Source: CAWACP01 sp963780655 (GTDB lineage: Bacteria; Acidobacteriota; Terriglobia; Bryobacterales; Bryobacteraceae). Taken from it: DNA of 64,000 bases. Location of the stretch: positions 558,001 through 622,000 of the forward strand of contig CAWACP010000003.1 in NCBI GenBank assembly GCA_963780655.1. The letters are read 5' to 3'. The stretch's first letter is position 1, and every line of letters begins with the position of its first letter. Shown here one piece after another: positions 49,290 to 56,903 of the stretch. The translations under genes were made by a program, and so were the position numbers. The notes under the pieces are model-generated. The model made no database searches. It was not told the DNA's origin and saw only the letters and a program-made list of their open reading frames with translations.

Positions 49290-49742
49290 ATGCCCGGAGC
49301 CCGTCATCGGTCACGGCAGCGCGCATTGCAGGTCCTCTTTCAGTGGGACCTCACGAAAAAGCCGATCGAGAACGCCATCGAATCGTGGTACGACACCGCG
49401 GGGGGCGACGAGGGCGAGCGGCCCGAACGCGACCCTTTCATGGAGGAGCTGGCCATCGGCGCAACCGAGATGGCGGGCCAGATCGACCAGCAGATTGCCG
49501 CCAAAGCGCAGAACTGGACGCTCGATCGTATGGCGGTGGTGGATCGGAATATTCTGCGGCTGGCAGTTTACGAAATGTCGAAACGTATGTCGCCGCCCGC
49601 GGTCGTTATTGATGAGGCGCTGGAACTGGCGCGGCGATTCTCCGGCGACGAGTCCGTGCCCTTTATTAACGGGGTGCTCGACGCGGTAAACAAGGAACAG
49701 CGCGGACCGGCGGACATCGACGCCACCGGTGAAGGTGTGTAG
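49290..49742 (+). CDS. nusB: Transcription antitermination protein NusB
   Basis: NusB binds boxA in ribosomal RNA with NusE to prevent early termination. The 150-residue protein begins with RHRSRQRALQVLFQWDLT and has the helical core (ENAIESWYDTAGG, WTLDRMAVVDRNILRLAVYE, and SPPAVVIDEALELARRFS then GDESVPFINGVLDAV), all family-typical. The stop codon TAG at 49740-49742 lies inside a copy of hairpin repeat A, so the last residues (DATGEGV) come right up to the repeat. It is cotranscribed with ribH. Confidence 0.95.
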   Translation: MPGARHRSRQRALQVLFQWDLTKKPIENAIESWYDTAGGDEGERPERDPFMEELAIGATEMAGQIDQQIAAKAQNWTLDRMAVVDRNILRLAVYEMSKRMSPPAVVIDEALELARRFSGDESVPFINGVLDAVNKEQRGPADIDATGEGV

Positions 49743-49760
49743 AGCAGGCTTTCAGCCTGC
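49739..49760 (+). repeat. Dispersed hairpin repeat A that supplies the nusB stop
   Basis: GTAGAGCAGGCTTTCAGC then CTGC. The stem GCAGGCT/AGCCTGC shows a C-G to T-A change at the seventh pair relative to the copy at 21727. The TAG of GTAGAGC is the nusB stop codon. Confidence 0.9.
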
Positions 49761-49780
49761 AGGTCCAGGAGTTCACTCCA

Positions 49781-51220
49781 ATGCCGAAAATCCTGATGGT
49801 GGCTTCCGAAGCCACCCCGTTCGCGAAAACCGGCGGTCTGGCCGATGTCATCGGCGCGCTTCCGGCAGCGCTGCATGCCGCGGGAGATCAGGTTGCGGTT
49901 GTCGTCCCGTGGTATCGCGAGACCAGGCTCCCGTCCGCGCCGCGCGAAGTGTATCGCGATCTGCGCATTTCCAGCGGACCGCATTCTTACGCCGTGAACA
50001 TTTTCGAAACGGTGGAACGCGGCGTGACCTTCTACTTTGTCGCATGCCCGCCGCTGTTCGACCGCCCCGGACTCTACGGCGAGAATTCCAAAGACTATCC
50101 CGACAACCACATCCGTTTCGGCGTGTTCTGCCGCGCCGCCCTGGACGTGGTGCGCCACCTGTTCCGGCCCGACATTCTGCATTGTCACGACTGGCAGTCG
50201 GCGCTCGCGCCGCTGTACATGCGGCACACCTACGCCGGGGATCCGACGTTCCTCGGCATCCGTGTCCTGTTCACCATTCACAATCTCGGGTATCAGGGCC
50301 TGTTCCCCGCCGAAGCGCTTCCCGATCTCGGCCTCGGCCCGGACATCTTCAGGCCGAACATCCTCCAGTTTTTCGGGCGCATCAATCTGCTTCTCGGCGG
50401 AATGTACTTCAGCGACGCGATCAGCACTGTGAGCAAGGCCTACGCGCGCGAGATTCAGACGCCGGAGTTCGGTTTCGGCCTCGATCCGTTTCTCCGCTCC
50501 CGTGCCGACCGGCTCACCGGCATTGTGAACGGCGTGGACTACGTCGAGTGGAGCCCGGAGACCGACGGCAACATTGCGCGCAACTATTCCGCCGAAAACC
50601 TGTCCGGCAAGGCCGTGTGCAAGCGCGCGCTCCTCGAGCAGTCAGGCCTTCCGTCCGACGACGCTGGAAGGCCGGTGATCGGCATGGTATCGCGGTTCGT
50701 CAATCAGAAGGGGTTCGACCTTATCGCCGAGATTGCTCCCGAGCTGATGGCGGAAGATATCGTGCTCACGGTTCTGGGGACCGGCGAGCCCGCGTACGAA
50801 CAGATGTTCCACGATCTCGCGGCTGCGAATCCCGACCGAGTGGGCCTGTTCATCGGGTATGACAACGTCCTCGCGCACCGCATTGAAGCCGGCGCGGACA
50901 TGTTCCTGATGCCCAGCTATTATGAGCCCTGTGGGCTGAATCAGATCTACAGCCTGCGCTACGGAACCATCCCCATCGTCCGCGCAGTGGGCGGCCTGGA
51001 CGACACCATCGATGAAACCGTGGGCTTCAAGTTCCACGACTACTCCGGGCCCGCGCTGCTGGCCGCCGTCCGTAAGGCTATGGCAACGTGGACGGATCGG
51101 ACCGGGTGGCAGGCTATAATGCGCCGCGCAATGAAGGAGGATTTCTCGTGGGCGCATGCGGCGCTGGAGTACGCGGCGCTGTATCGGAAGTTGCTGCGAG
51201 GCGAGGCCATCGCCGCGTAG
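49781..51220 (+). CDS. glgA: Glycogen synthase (ADP-glucose type)
   Basis: GlgA extends alpha-1,4-glucan from ADP-glucose. The 479-residue GT5 enzyme has the N-terminal KTGGL motif (MVASEATPFAKTGGLADV, Lys16) and the C-terminal Glu-rich motif PSYYEPCGLNQIYSLRYG. The nucleotide-binding VSRFVNQKGFDLIAE and the start-transition segment IHNLGYQGLFP are also seen. The length is standard. It is preceded by AGGAG and the repeat that ends nusB, and followed by a repeat A copy at 51227. It stands without other glycogen genes nearby. Confidence 0.95.
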   Translation: MPKILMVASEATPFAKTGGLADVIGALPAALHAAGDQVAVVVPWYRETRLPSAPREVYRDLRISSGPHSYAVNIFETVERGVTFYFVACPPLFDRPGLYGENSKDYPDNHIRFGVFCRAALDVVRHLFRPDILHCHDWQSALAPLYMRHTYAGDPTFLGIRVLFTIHNLGYQGLFPAEALPDLGLGPDIFRPNILQFFGRINLLLGGMYFSDAISTVSKAYAREIQTPEFGFGLDPFLRSRADRLTGIVNGVDYVEWSPETDGNIARNYSAENLSGKAVCKRALLEQSGLPSDDAGRPVIGMVSRFVNQKGFDLIAEIAPELMAEDIVLTVLGTGEPAYEQMFHDLAAANPDRVGLFIGYDNVLAHRIEAGADMFLMPSYYEPCGLNQIYSLRYGTIPIVRAVGGLDDTIDETVGFKFHDYSGPALLAAVRKAMATWTDRTGWQAIMRRAMKEDFSWAHAALEYAALYRKLLRGEAIAA

Positions 51221-51226
51221 AGACAG

Positions 51227-51249
51227 TAGAGCAGGCCTTACAGCCTGCA
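51227..51249 (+). repeat. Dispersed hairpin repeat A
   Basis: GTAGAGCAGGCCTTACAGC then CTGC, a slightly asymmetric copy between the convergent glgA and ald genes. Confidence 0.85.
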
Positions 51250-51269
51250 TGCCCGGGTCTCATCCAGGC

Positions 51270-52382
51270 CTACAGCACCGCGCTCAGCTCGCGCCACTCA
51301 CGTCCCTGCGACTCGGCAACGCCCGGATAGGTGATGTGGCCGCTGTATGTGTTCACACCCTGGCAGATGGCCGCATTCTCCGCGCAGGCATCGGATAAAC
51401 CGCGGTTCGCCAACTCCAGCAGATAGGGAAGCGTGGCGTTGGTCAGGGCGTAGGTGGACGTATGCGGCACCGCCGCGGGCATGTTCGATACGCAGTAGTG
51501 CAGCACGTTTCCCACGAAATAGACCGGATCGGTGTGCGTAGTCGGGTGCGAAGTTTCGAAGCAGCCACCCTGGTCAATCGAAACATCCACCATCACGGCG
51601 CCGCGCTTCATTTCGTCGAGCATATCGCGACGCACCAACTTCGGCGCGGACGCTCCGGTGACCAGCACCGCGCCGATCACCAGGTCGGCCCAGCGCAATG
51701 CCTCGCGGATGGCCCATACGTTCGAAGCCATGGTGGTGATCTGGCTGCTGTAGATATCGTCCAGCTCGCGCAGGCGATTCAGGTTGCGATCGATGATGGT
51801 GACGCGCGCTCCTATGCCCACCGCTATCTTCGCCGCGTTATGCCCAACCACGCCGCCGCCGAGGATGACCACATTAGCGGGCCGCACGCCGGGGACTCCG
51901 CCCAGCAGCACGCCGCGGCCGCCGTTGGGAGCTTCCAGATACTGCGCGCCCACTTGCACCGACATGCGCCCGGCCACTTCGCTCATGGGCGTGAGCAGCG
52001 GCAAAGATCCGTCGCGTTCGCGAATGGTCTCGTAAGCCACCGCATTCACCCGCGTTTCCACCAGCTTCTCGGTCAGTTCGGGAAGGGGCGCCAGATGGAG
52101 GTACGTGAAGAGGATGAGGCCGGGGCGAAAATGCGGATACTCGGATGGCTGCGGCTCCTTCACCTTGATCACCAGGTTGGCGCGGTTCCAGACCTCAGCG
52201 GCCGAGGGCAGGATCTCGGCGCCGGCCTGTTCGTACTCTTCATCCGGAATGGCGCTGCCCAGTCCCGCAGTGGACTGCACCAGCACGCGATGCCCCGCCT
52301 CGCGCAGGACTATCACGTTTCCCGGGACGAGCCCCACTCTGCTCTCGTGATCTTTGACCTCTTTGGGAACGCCGATGATCAT
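51270..52382 (-). CDS. ald: Alanine dehydrogenase
   Basis: Ald interconverts alanine and pyruvate with NAD. The 370-residue protein has MIIGVPKEVKDHESRVGLVP with substrate-binding Arg, the HLAPLPELTEKLVE region, the catalytic His region, and the NAD-binding GGGVVGHNAAKIAVGIGARV. VDVSIDQGGCFETSHPTTH carries the catalytic Asp. The length is normal. Its ATG overlaps the stop of the peptidoglycan-binding gene by 4 bp. The ald gene is often induced when amino acids are used as carbon or in oxygen-poor conditions, but no regulator is seen here. Confidence 0.95.
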   Translation of the reverse strand: MIIGVPKEVKDHESRVGLVPGNVIVLREAGHRVLVQSTAGLGSAIPDEEYEQAGAEILPSAAEVWNRANLVIKVKEPQPSEYPHFRPGLILFTYLHLAPLPELTEKLVETRVNAVAYETIRERDGSLPLLTPMSEVAGRMSVQVGAQYLEAPNGGRGVLLGGVPGVRPANVVILGGGVVGHNAAKIAVGIGARVTIIDRNLNRLRELDDIYSSQITTMASNVWAIREALRWADLVIGAVLVTGASAPKLVRRDMLDEMKRGAVMVDVSIDQGGCFETSHPTTHTDPVYFVGNVLHYCVSNMPAAVPHTSTYALTNATLPYLLELANRGLSDACAENAAICQGVNTYSGHITYPGVAESQGREWRELSAVL

Positions 52383-52936
52383 TGTGTTCCACCTGGCGCT
52401 GAAGCGCTCGTGACTGGACCGACCTCCGGCGGCGCCGGCTGCTCCGGCTGAGGCGCCTTGCTCGACTGTATCGTAACCGGCGCGGGAACGGCGCTGGGCG
52501 GAGGGGCAGCACTGGGAACTGCAACGGCCGGAGGGGTCACAGCGCCCGGGCGTCCGAGGCCCAGATCGATCAGCGCGTGCGCCTGCAGCTTGCCGTCGGC
52601 GGTCAGGTGATTGTCGGCCTCAAAACGCTTCAGGGCGTCCACGGAATCGGCGCCCCATGCTCCGTTTACCTCGCCCTTGAAATAGCCGCGGTCGGCGAGC
52701 GCCTGCTGGATCTCTCTGTAACGATCCGGCGTGGGCGTCATCTGATATGAGCGGGCGGCGGAGCGGCGGGACGATCTCCCGGCCCTTGAGCCTCGCCGCG
52801 AGCGATGGCCCGAGGAACTGGATGTCGATTGCAGGGCGGCCGAGGAGTTTCTGGCGTGGTGCTGCGTGCGCGCGTACGCAGCCGTGCAGGCCAGGCCCAC
52901 CATGGCCATCCCGGAAACCCAAAATCGCAGTATCAA
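52379..52936 (-). CDS. Secreted peptidoglycan-binding-domain protein
   Basis: The product, of up to 185 residues, has a signal peptide (FWVSGMAMVGLACTAAYA), a Ser/Arg-rich basic linker (about 28-65), and one PG_binding_1 domain (DRYREIQQALADRGYFKGEV, then ADSVDALKRFEADN). A Pro/Ala-rich tail follows (about 130-185). It probably sits in the periplasm bound to peptidoglycan. The TTG at 52936 is the longest start; ATG codons at 52909 and 52903 also fit. A TATAAT lies at 52943-52948 on the same strand. The stop overlaps the ald start, so it is coupled to ald. Confidence 0.75.
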   Translation of the reverse strand: MILRFWVSGMAMVGLACTAAYARTQHHARNSSAALQSTSSSSGHRSRRGSRAGRSSRRSAARSYQMTPTPDRYREIQQALADRGYFKGEVNGAWGADSVDALKRFEADNHLTADGKLQAHALIDLGLGRPGAVTPPAVAVPSAAPPPSAVPAPVTIQSSKAPQPEQPAPPEVGPVTSASAPGGTQ

Positions 52937-52954
52937 GCAGGATTATATCGCGGC

Positions 52955-52981
52955 GCAGGCGATCGCGATTGTGTCGCCTGC
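52955..52981. repeat. Perfect 8-bp inverted repeat similar to repeat C hairpin
   Basis: GCAGGCGA and TCGCCTGC with an 11-base loop, just upstream of the peptidoglycan-binding gene. The arms resemble the GCAGACGA/TCGTCTGC arms of repeat C with paired changes. Confidence 0.5.
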
Positions 52982-53061
52982 GTTTTGGGCAGCCCAAAAA
53001 AGAATCAATGACCTGCTCCACCGCTCGCTGGTGCATAATGGACTCACTCGGGGAGGGGAAC

Positions 53062-54230
53062 ATGAGACACTCACTGTTCCTTTTTTGGCGCTGTTCTTTG
53101 CGATCAGCGTAACTGTCCACGGCCAGCAGGGCGGCGCGAACGGCGGCCACGGATCGGCGCCGACCCCTCAGTTGCAGCCGGAATCGCAGGAGCTGAAGGT
53201 CGACCGTAACGTCCGGCCGGTCTTTTTGTCGGGGCGCGTAGCGTTTTCGGACGGCTCGCCGCCGCCGGAAGGCGTCGTAATCCAGCGGGTCTGTAACGGC
53301 TTTACTCGTAACGAGGCGTGGACCGATGATCGGGGCAGGTTTAACTTCCAGCTCGGTAAGGAAGCGGCTGACCTCCAGGATCTGAGTCAGGATGCCAACG
53401 CCGATCCCAACAGGGTGAGCAGTATCGGGTCGCCGGACCGCTCGGCCCTTCCCACGCAACCGGAAACGACGCTGTCCGGCTGCACGCTGCAGGCATCTCT
53501 GCCCGGCTACAAATCGGAGAGCTTTCTGATGACCTCCCGCGATGCCGCCGAAAAGCCGGATATCGGCGTCATCTATCTTCGCCGCCTGGGCGAGGTGCAG
53601 GGCGACGTGGTGAGCGCCACCACGCTGATGGCCCCCCGTCCGGCACGCAGGGCTTTCGAAAAGGGCGAGAGCGCCGCTAAAAAAATGCGCTGGGACCAAG
53701 CCGCGGAGGATTTTCGCGAAGCCCTGAAGAGCTACCCGCAGTACGCAGCGGCCTGGTACGACCTTGGCCAGACGCTCGAGCAGCTCAACGCCATACCCGA
53801 CAGCATTGCCGCATTCAGCGAGGCCGTGAAGATCGATGCGAAGTTTCTGAAACCGTATCAATCGTTGGTGACGCTCCAGATCAGACAGGGAGACTGGACC
53901 GCTGCCGAGCGCTACTCAGCCGCCTGGATCGCTATCGATCCGGTGGATTACCCGCAGGCATATCTGCTGAACGCGTTTGCGCGCGTGAAGCTCAACAAGC
54001 TGGATGACGCGGAGCGGAGCGCACGCGAGGGATACCGTCTGGACACTCAGCGGCGCTATCCCCGAATGAGCTGGCTTCTGGGATTCATTCTGGCCGAGAG
54101 ACGTGAGTTCGCCGAGGCCGCGCAATACCTCAAGCAGTACCTGACGCTCTCCCCTGGAGCTTCGGATGCGTCCGCAGTGCAACAGCAGGTGGCCACGCTG
54201 GAGAAATCCGCGCCTCGCATGTCGCATTAA
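53062..54230 (+). pseudogene. Secreted TPR protein gene with an apparent one-base frameshift near its start
   Basis: The ATG at 53062 has a strong ribosome site (GGGGAGGGG) and begins MRHSLFLF, a typical signal peptide start, but this frame stops soon after. Adding one T to the T6 run at 53081-53086 joins it to the main frame, giving MRHSLFLF then LALFFAISVTVHGQQ and a mature protein. The body has an N-terminal carboxypeptidase-regulatory-like beta domain (RPVFLSGRVAFSDGSPPPEG to about residue 180). TPR helices follow (GESAAKKMRWDQAAEDFREA, AAWYDLGQTLEQLNAIPDSI, and others). A GTG or TTG start in the main frame is possible but would give a weaker signal peptide. Sequencing error or true frameshift. 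Confidence 0.65.
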
Positions 54231-54344
54231 GCAGACAGGCGCTCGCGTCCCGCCCCACTTCGATCTGGTACCTGGTACGGTATAACCGCTGAGTACCGTT
54301 GTGACCGTTGTAAACCGGGCGACAAACTGGGGTCCGGGAGACTC

Positions 54345-56321
54345 ATGGATCGCTCGGACCTCGAACAGTGGAAACCCAAAGAGGTAGCGCGGCTGCTGGC
54401 GCTCGTGGAAACGGAGCGCCGGTATTACCAGGAGATTGTTGCGGGACTGCCGGTCGGCCTGCTGGTATTGTCCTCCGATCTCTCGATCATCTCGGCTAAC
54501 GCAGCAGTGCGCCGCATCTTTCGTTTGCGCAGCGGTGAGGCGCTTCGAGGCGGGCTGGAGGCTCTCTTTTCCGGCGACGTGCTGGACAAAGTCCGTGAGG
54601 CGCTGGAAAAGGGCACGGCGCAGGGCATAACCGCCGCGAGCCGCCCCGAACACGGGTCCGTCCCTCTGCGGATCTCCATTCAGCTGATTCGCAGCTGGGA
54701 ATCCGAGGACGATCGTGAAGCCCTGCTGACCATCGAGGACATCGGTGGCCTGACCACGGCGGAGCCGAAGGAGATCGAGATCGAGACCGAGACGGAGCCG
54801 GCTGCAGCCGCGGAGCCAGTGGCCGGAACAGGGATCCCCGAACCGCGCGCGGCCGAACTGCTCCACAACCTCGATGCCATTGTCTGGGCCGCATCGCTGC
54901 CGGACATGCAATTCCTGTTTGTGAACGAATCCGCTCTGCGCATGCTCGGCTACCCCGCCGAGCAGTGGGCTACGCCGGGTTTCGCCGCGTTCCGTCTGCA
55001 CCCCGCCGATCGCGAGCGTATTCTCCGCGAGTACGCCGAAGCGATGGAGCGGGGCGATGCCGTCACTTGCGAGTTTCGTGCTGTGGATGCGCGGGGGCAT
55101 GCCGTGTGGCTACGCGAAACCGTCCGGCCGCTGCGGGACGCGGAAGGAAGGCCGCGCCACGCAGTCGGCCTCGCCGTCGAGATTTCCCGACGTCGGCGCG
55201 AGGAGGAGCAGCGCGTTCAGGCCGGCCGCATGGATGCCCTCGCGAAGCTGTCCAGCCGGCTGGCGCACGACATGAACAACCTGCTCATGATCGTCAACGG
55301 CTATACCGAGGAGATCCTTGACAATCTGCCCGCCGACAGCACGGTTCGAGCCGATCTGACCGAAGTGCGAAGAGCGGGCGAACGGCTGTCTGGAATTGCC
55401 GATCGGTTGCTGGCGCTCACGCGACGTAAGGCCGACGAACCGGGGCCGGTGGATGCCGCGGCCCTGCTGTCCGAAGCAAAGGAGACGCTGGCAGCGGGAT
55501 TGGGTTCGGACATCGCGCTGATGGTGAAAGCGCCCGAGGATGAGTCCGTCTACGTTGTGGCAGCGCGCGGGCAACTGACTGCCGTAATTCGCGCGTTCGT
55601 GCTGCGGGCTGCCGAAGCGATGGATGGTCCCGGCGAGATCACTCTCACCGCGGCCGCATCCGGCGACCGCGCGGCCATCCGTATCCACGACAGCGGACCC
55701 GCGCTCACGGCGGATGCTCTTCATGCGCTGTTCGAGTCGGTTCTCGCGCTAAAAGAAGGCGGAGACCAGACGGCCCAGGCGGTCTCGCTCTCGTGGTCGA
55801 TTGTGGAGCAATGGAACGGCAGCATCGACGTGGAGAGCGAGTCCGGCAGTGGAAACACGGTCATGATCGAATTGCCGCGCGCGGAGGCGCCGCTACGGCC
55901 GCCTGAGCTGCCGGCCGAACAACCCGCGGAGGCGCCGGCGCCCGCGCCCGAACCCGAACCAGAGACCATCCTCGTGGTGGAAGATGAGACGGGGATTCGT
56001 GCGCTGGTGCGGAAAATCCTCGAACGCCAGGGCTATCGGGTTCTGGATGCGTCAAGGGCGGAAGACGCGATCCGTATCTGCACAGAGCATCAGGGCGCCA
56101 TTCACCTGGTAATCACCGACGTCATGATGCCTGAGATGGGCGGCCGCGACATGGTGGAGCGCCTGCTGCCGCTGCGTCCGGATCTGAAGGTGCTGTACGT
56201 CTCCGGCTATACCGACGATCCGGGGATTTACGCGGCTGTGTTACCGCCGGGATCGGCGTTTCTGCAAAAGCCATTCACGCTCGGCTCGCTGCTGGATAAA
56301 GTGCGCGAAGTGCTCGGGTAG
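54345..56321 (+). CDS. Hybrid sensor protein PAS-PAS-kinase-REC with degenerate ATP-binding site
   Basis: The 658-residue cytoplasmic protein has two PAS-like domains (about 25-130 and 175-285), a DHp domain with His308 (SRLAHDMNNLLMIVNGY), a HATPase-like domain (about 365-510), and a receiver (about 540-655) with phosphoacceptor Asp592 (VITDVMMPEMGG). The ATPase part lacks the usual residues: the N-box reads AFVLRAAEAM (Arg421 where Asn is expected), the G1 box is IHDSGPALT, and the G2 glycines are missing in GGDQTAQAVSLSWSIVEQ. The receiver looks intact. So the protein probably cannot phosphorylate itself, and may act as a phosphatase, receive phosphate from another kinase, or scaffold. Confidence 0.88.
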   Translation: MDRSDLEQWKPKEVARLLALVETERRYYQEIVAGLPVGLLVLSSDLSIISANAAVRRIFRLRSGEALRGGLEALFSGDVLDKVREALEKGTAQGITAASRPEHGSVPLRISIQLIRSWESEDDREALLTIEDIGGLTTAEPKEIEIETETEPAAAAEPVAGTGIPEPRAAELLHNLDAIVWAASLPDMQFLFVNESALRMLGYPAEQWATPGFAAFRLHPADRERILREYAEAMERGDAVTCEFRAVDARGHAVWLRETVRPLRDAEGRPRHAVGLAVEISRRRREEEQRVQAGRMDALAKLSSRLAHDMNNLLMIVNGYTEEILDNLPADSTVRADLTEVRRAGERLSGIADRLLALTRRKADEPGPVDAAALLSEAKETLAAGLGSDIALMVKAPEDESVYVVAARGQLTAVIRAFVLRAAEAMDGPGEITLTAAASGDRAAIRIHDSGPALTADALHALFESVLALKEGGDQTAQAVSLSWSIVEQWNGSIDVESESGSGNTVMIELPRAEAPLRPPELPAEQPAEAPAPAPEPEPETILVVEDETGIRALVRKILERQGYRVLDASRAEDAIRICTEHQGAIHLVITDVMMPEMGGRDMVERLLPLRPDLKVLYVSGYTDDPGIYAAVLPPGSAFLQKPFTLGSLLDKVREVLG

Positions 56322-56330
56322 AACGGGGAC

Positions 56331-56873
56331 TCACTTATCCACATCCGGCCGCGCGGCGCCGAGGCGCTGGCGGAGCCAGGCGCGAGCGAGCTTCCAGTCT
56401 TTATCGGCGGTGCGATCCGAGATCCCCAGAACCGCGGCTGCTTCGTGCAGCGGAAGACCGCCGAAGAAGCGCAGTTCGACAAGCTGGGCCTGACGCGGCG
56501 CGATGGCGGCCATCGCTTCCAGTGCCGAGTGGACGTCGAGAACATCCGGCTGAAGCGATCCTTCCACCACGCCCGCGGAATCGATAGACACCGCCTGACC
56601 CGCGCGCTTGCCCGCCTGTTTCGCACGGGCGTGATCGATGAGAATGCGCCGCATGATCTGTGATGCCAGCGCGAGAAAGTGATTGCGGTCGCCACACGGC
56701 TGGGCCCGCTGCAGACGCAGCCAGGCCTCGTTGACAATGGCCGTGGTCTGCAGCGTATGGCCGCGCCGTTCACGTCTCATCTGCAGCCCCGCAAGCTTGT
56801 GCAGTTCCCGCTCGATGCTGGGGCTGAGATCTTCGGCTAAAGGACTGGATTCACCGGCCGACAATACCGACAA
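56331..56873 (-). CDS. ECF-type RNA polymerase sigma factor (Sigma70_ECF group)
   Basis: The 180-residue protein has sigma region 2 (ELHKLAGLQMRRERRGHTLQ then TTAIVNEAWLRLQ, and HFLALASQIMRRILIDHARA) and region 4 with a helix-turn-helix (LPLHEAAAVLGISDRTADKD). The pattern HTLQTTAIVNEAWLRL is typical of the Sigma70_ECF family abundant in Acidobacteria and Planctomycetes, often paired with Ser/Thr kinases. It is the last gene of the leftward group kinase, beta-helix, sigma factor, with 30 bp after the beta-helix gene. No anti-sigma factor is seen, which suits control by phosphorylation. Confidence 0.9.
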   Translation of the reverse strand: MSVLSAGESSPLAEDLSPSIERELHKLAGLQMRRERRGHTLQTTAIVNEAWLRLQRAQPCGDRNHFLALASQIMRRILIDHARAKQAGKRAGQAVSIDSAGVVEGSLQPDVLDVHSALEAMAAIAPRQAQLVELRFFGGLPLHEAAAVLGISDRTADKDWKLARAWLRQRLGAARPDVDK

Positions 56874-56903
56874 TGTAGCGCAGTCGAAGCCGGCCGGGGT
56901 GAA

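Noticed and set aside
3036..51249. Repeat A copies considered as a CRISPR array
   Set aside because: The copies are scattered over the window in both directions with no regular spacers and no cas genes.
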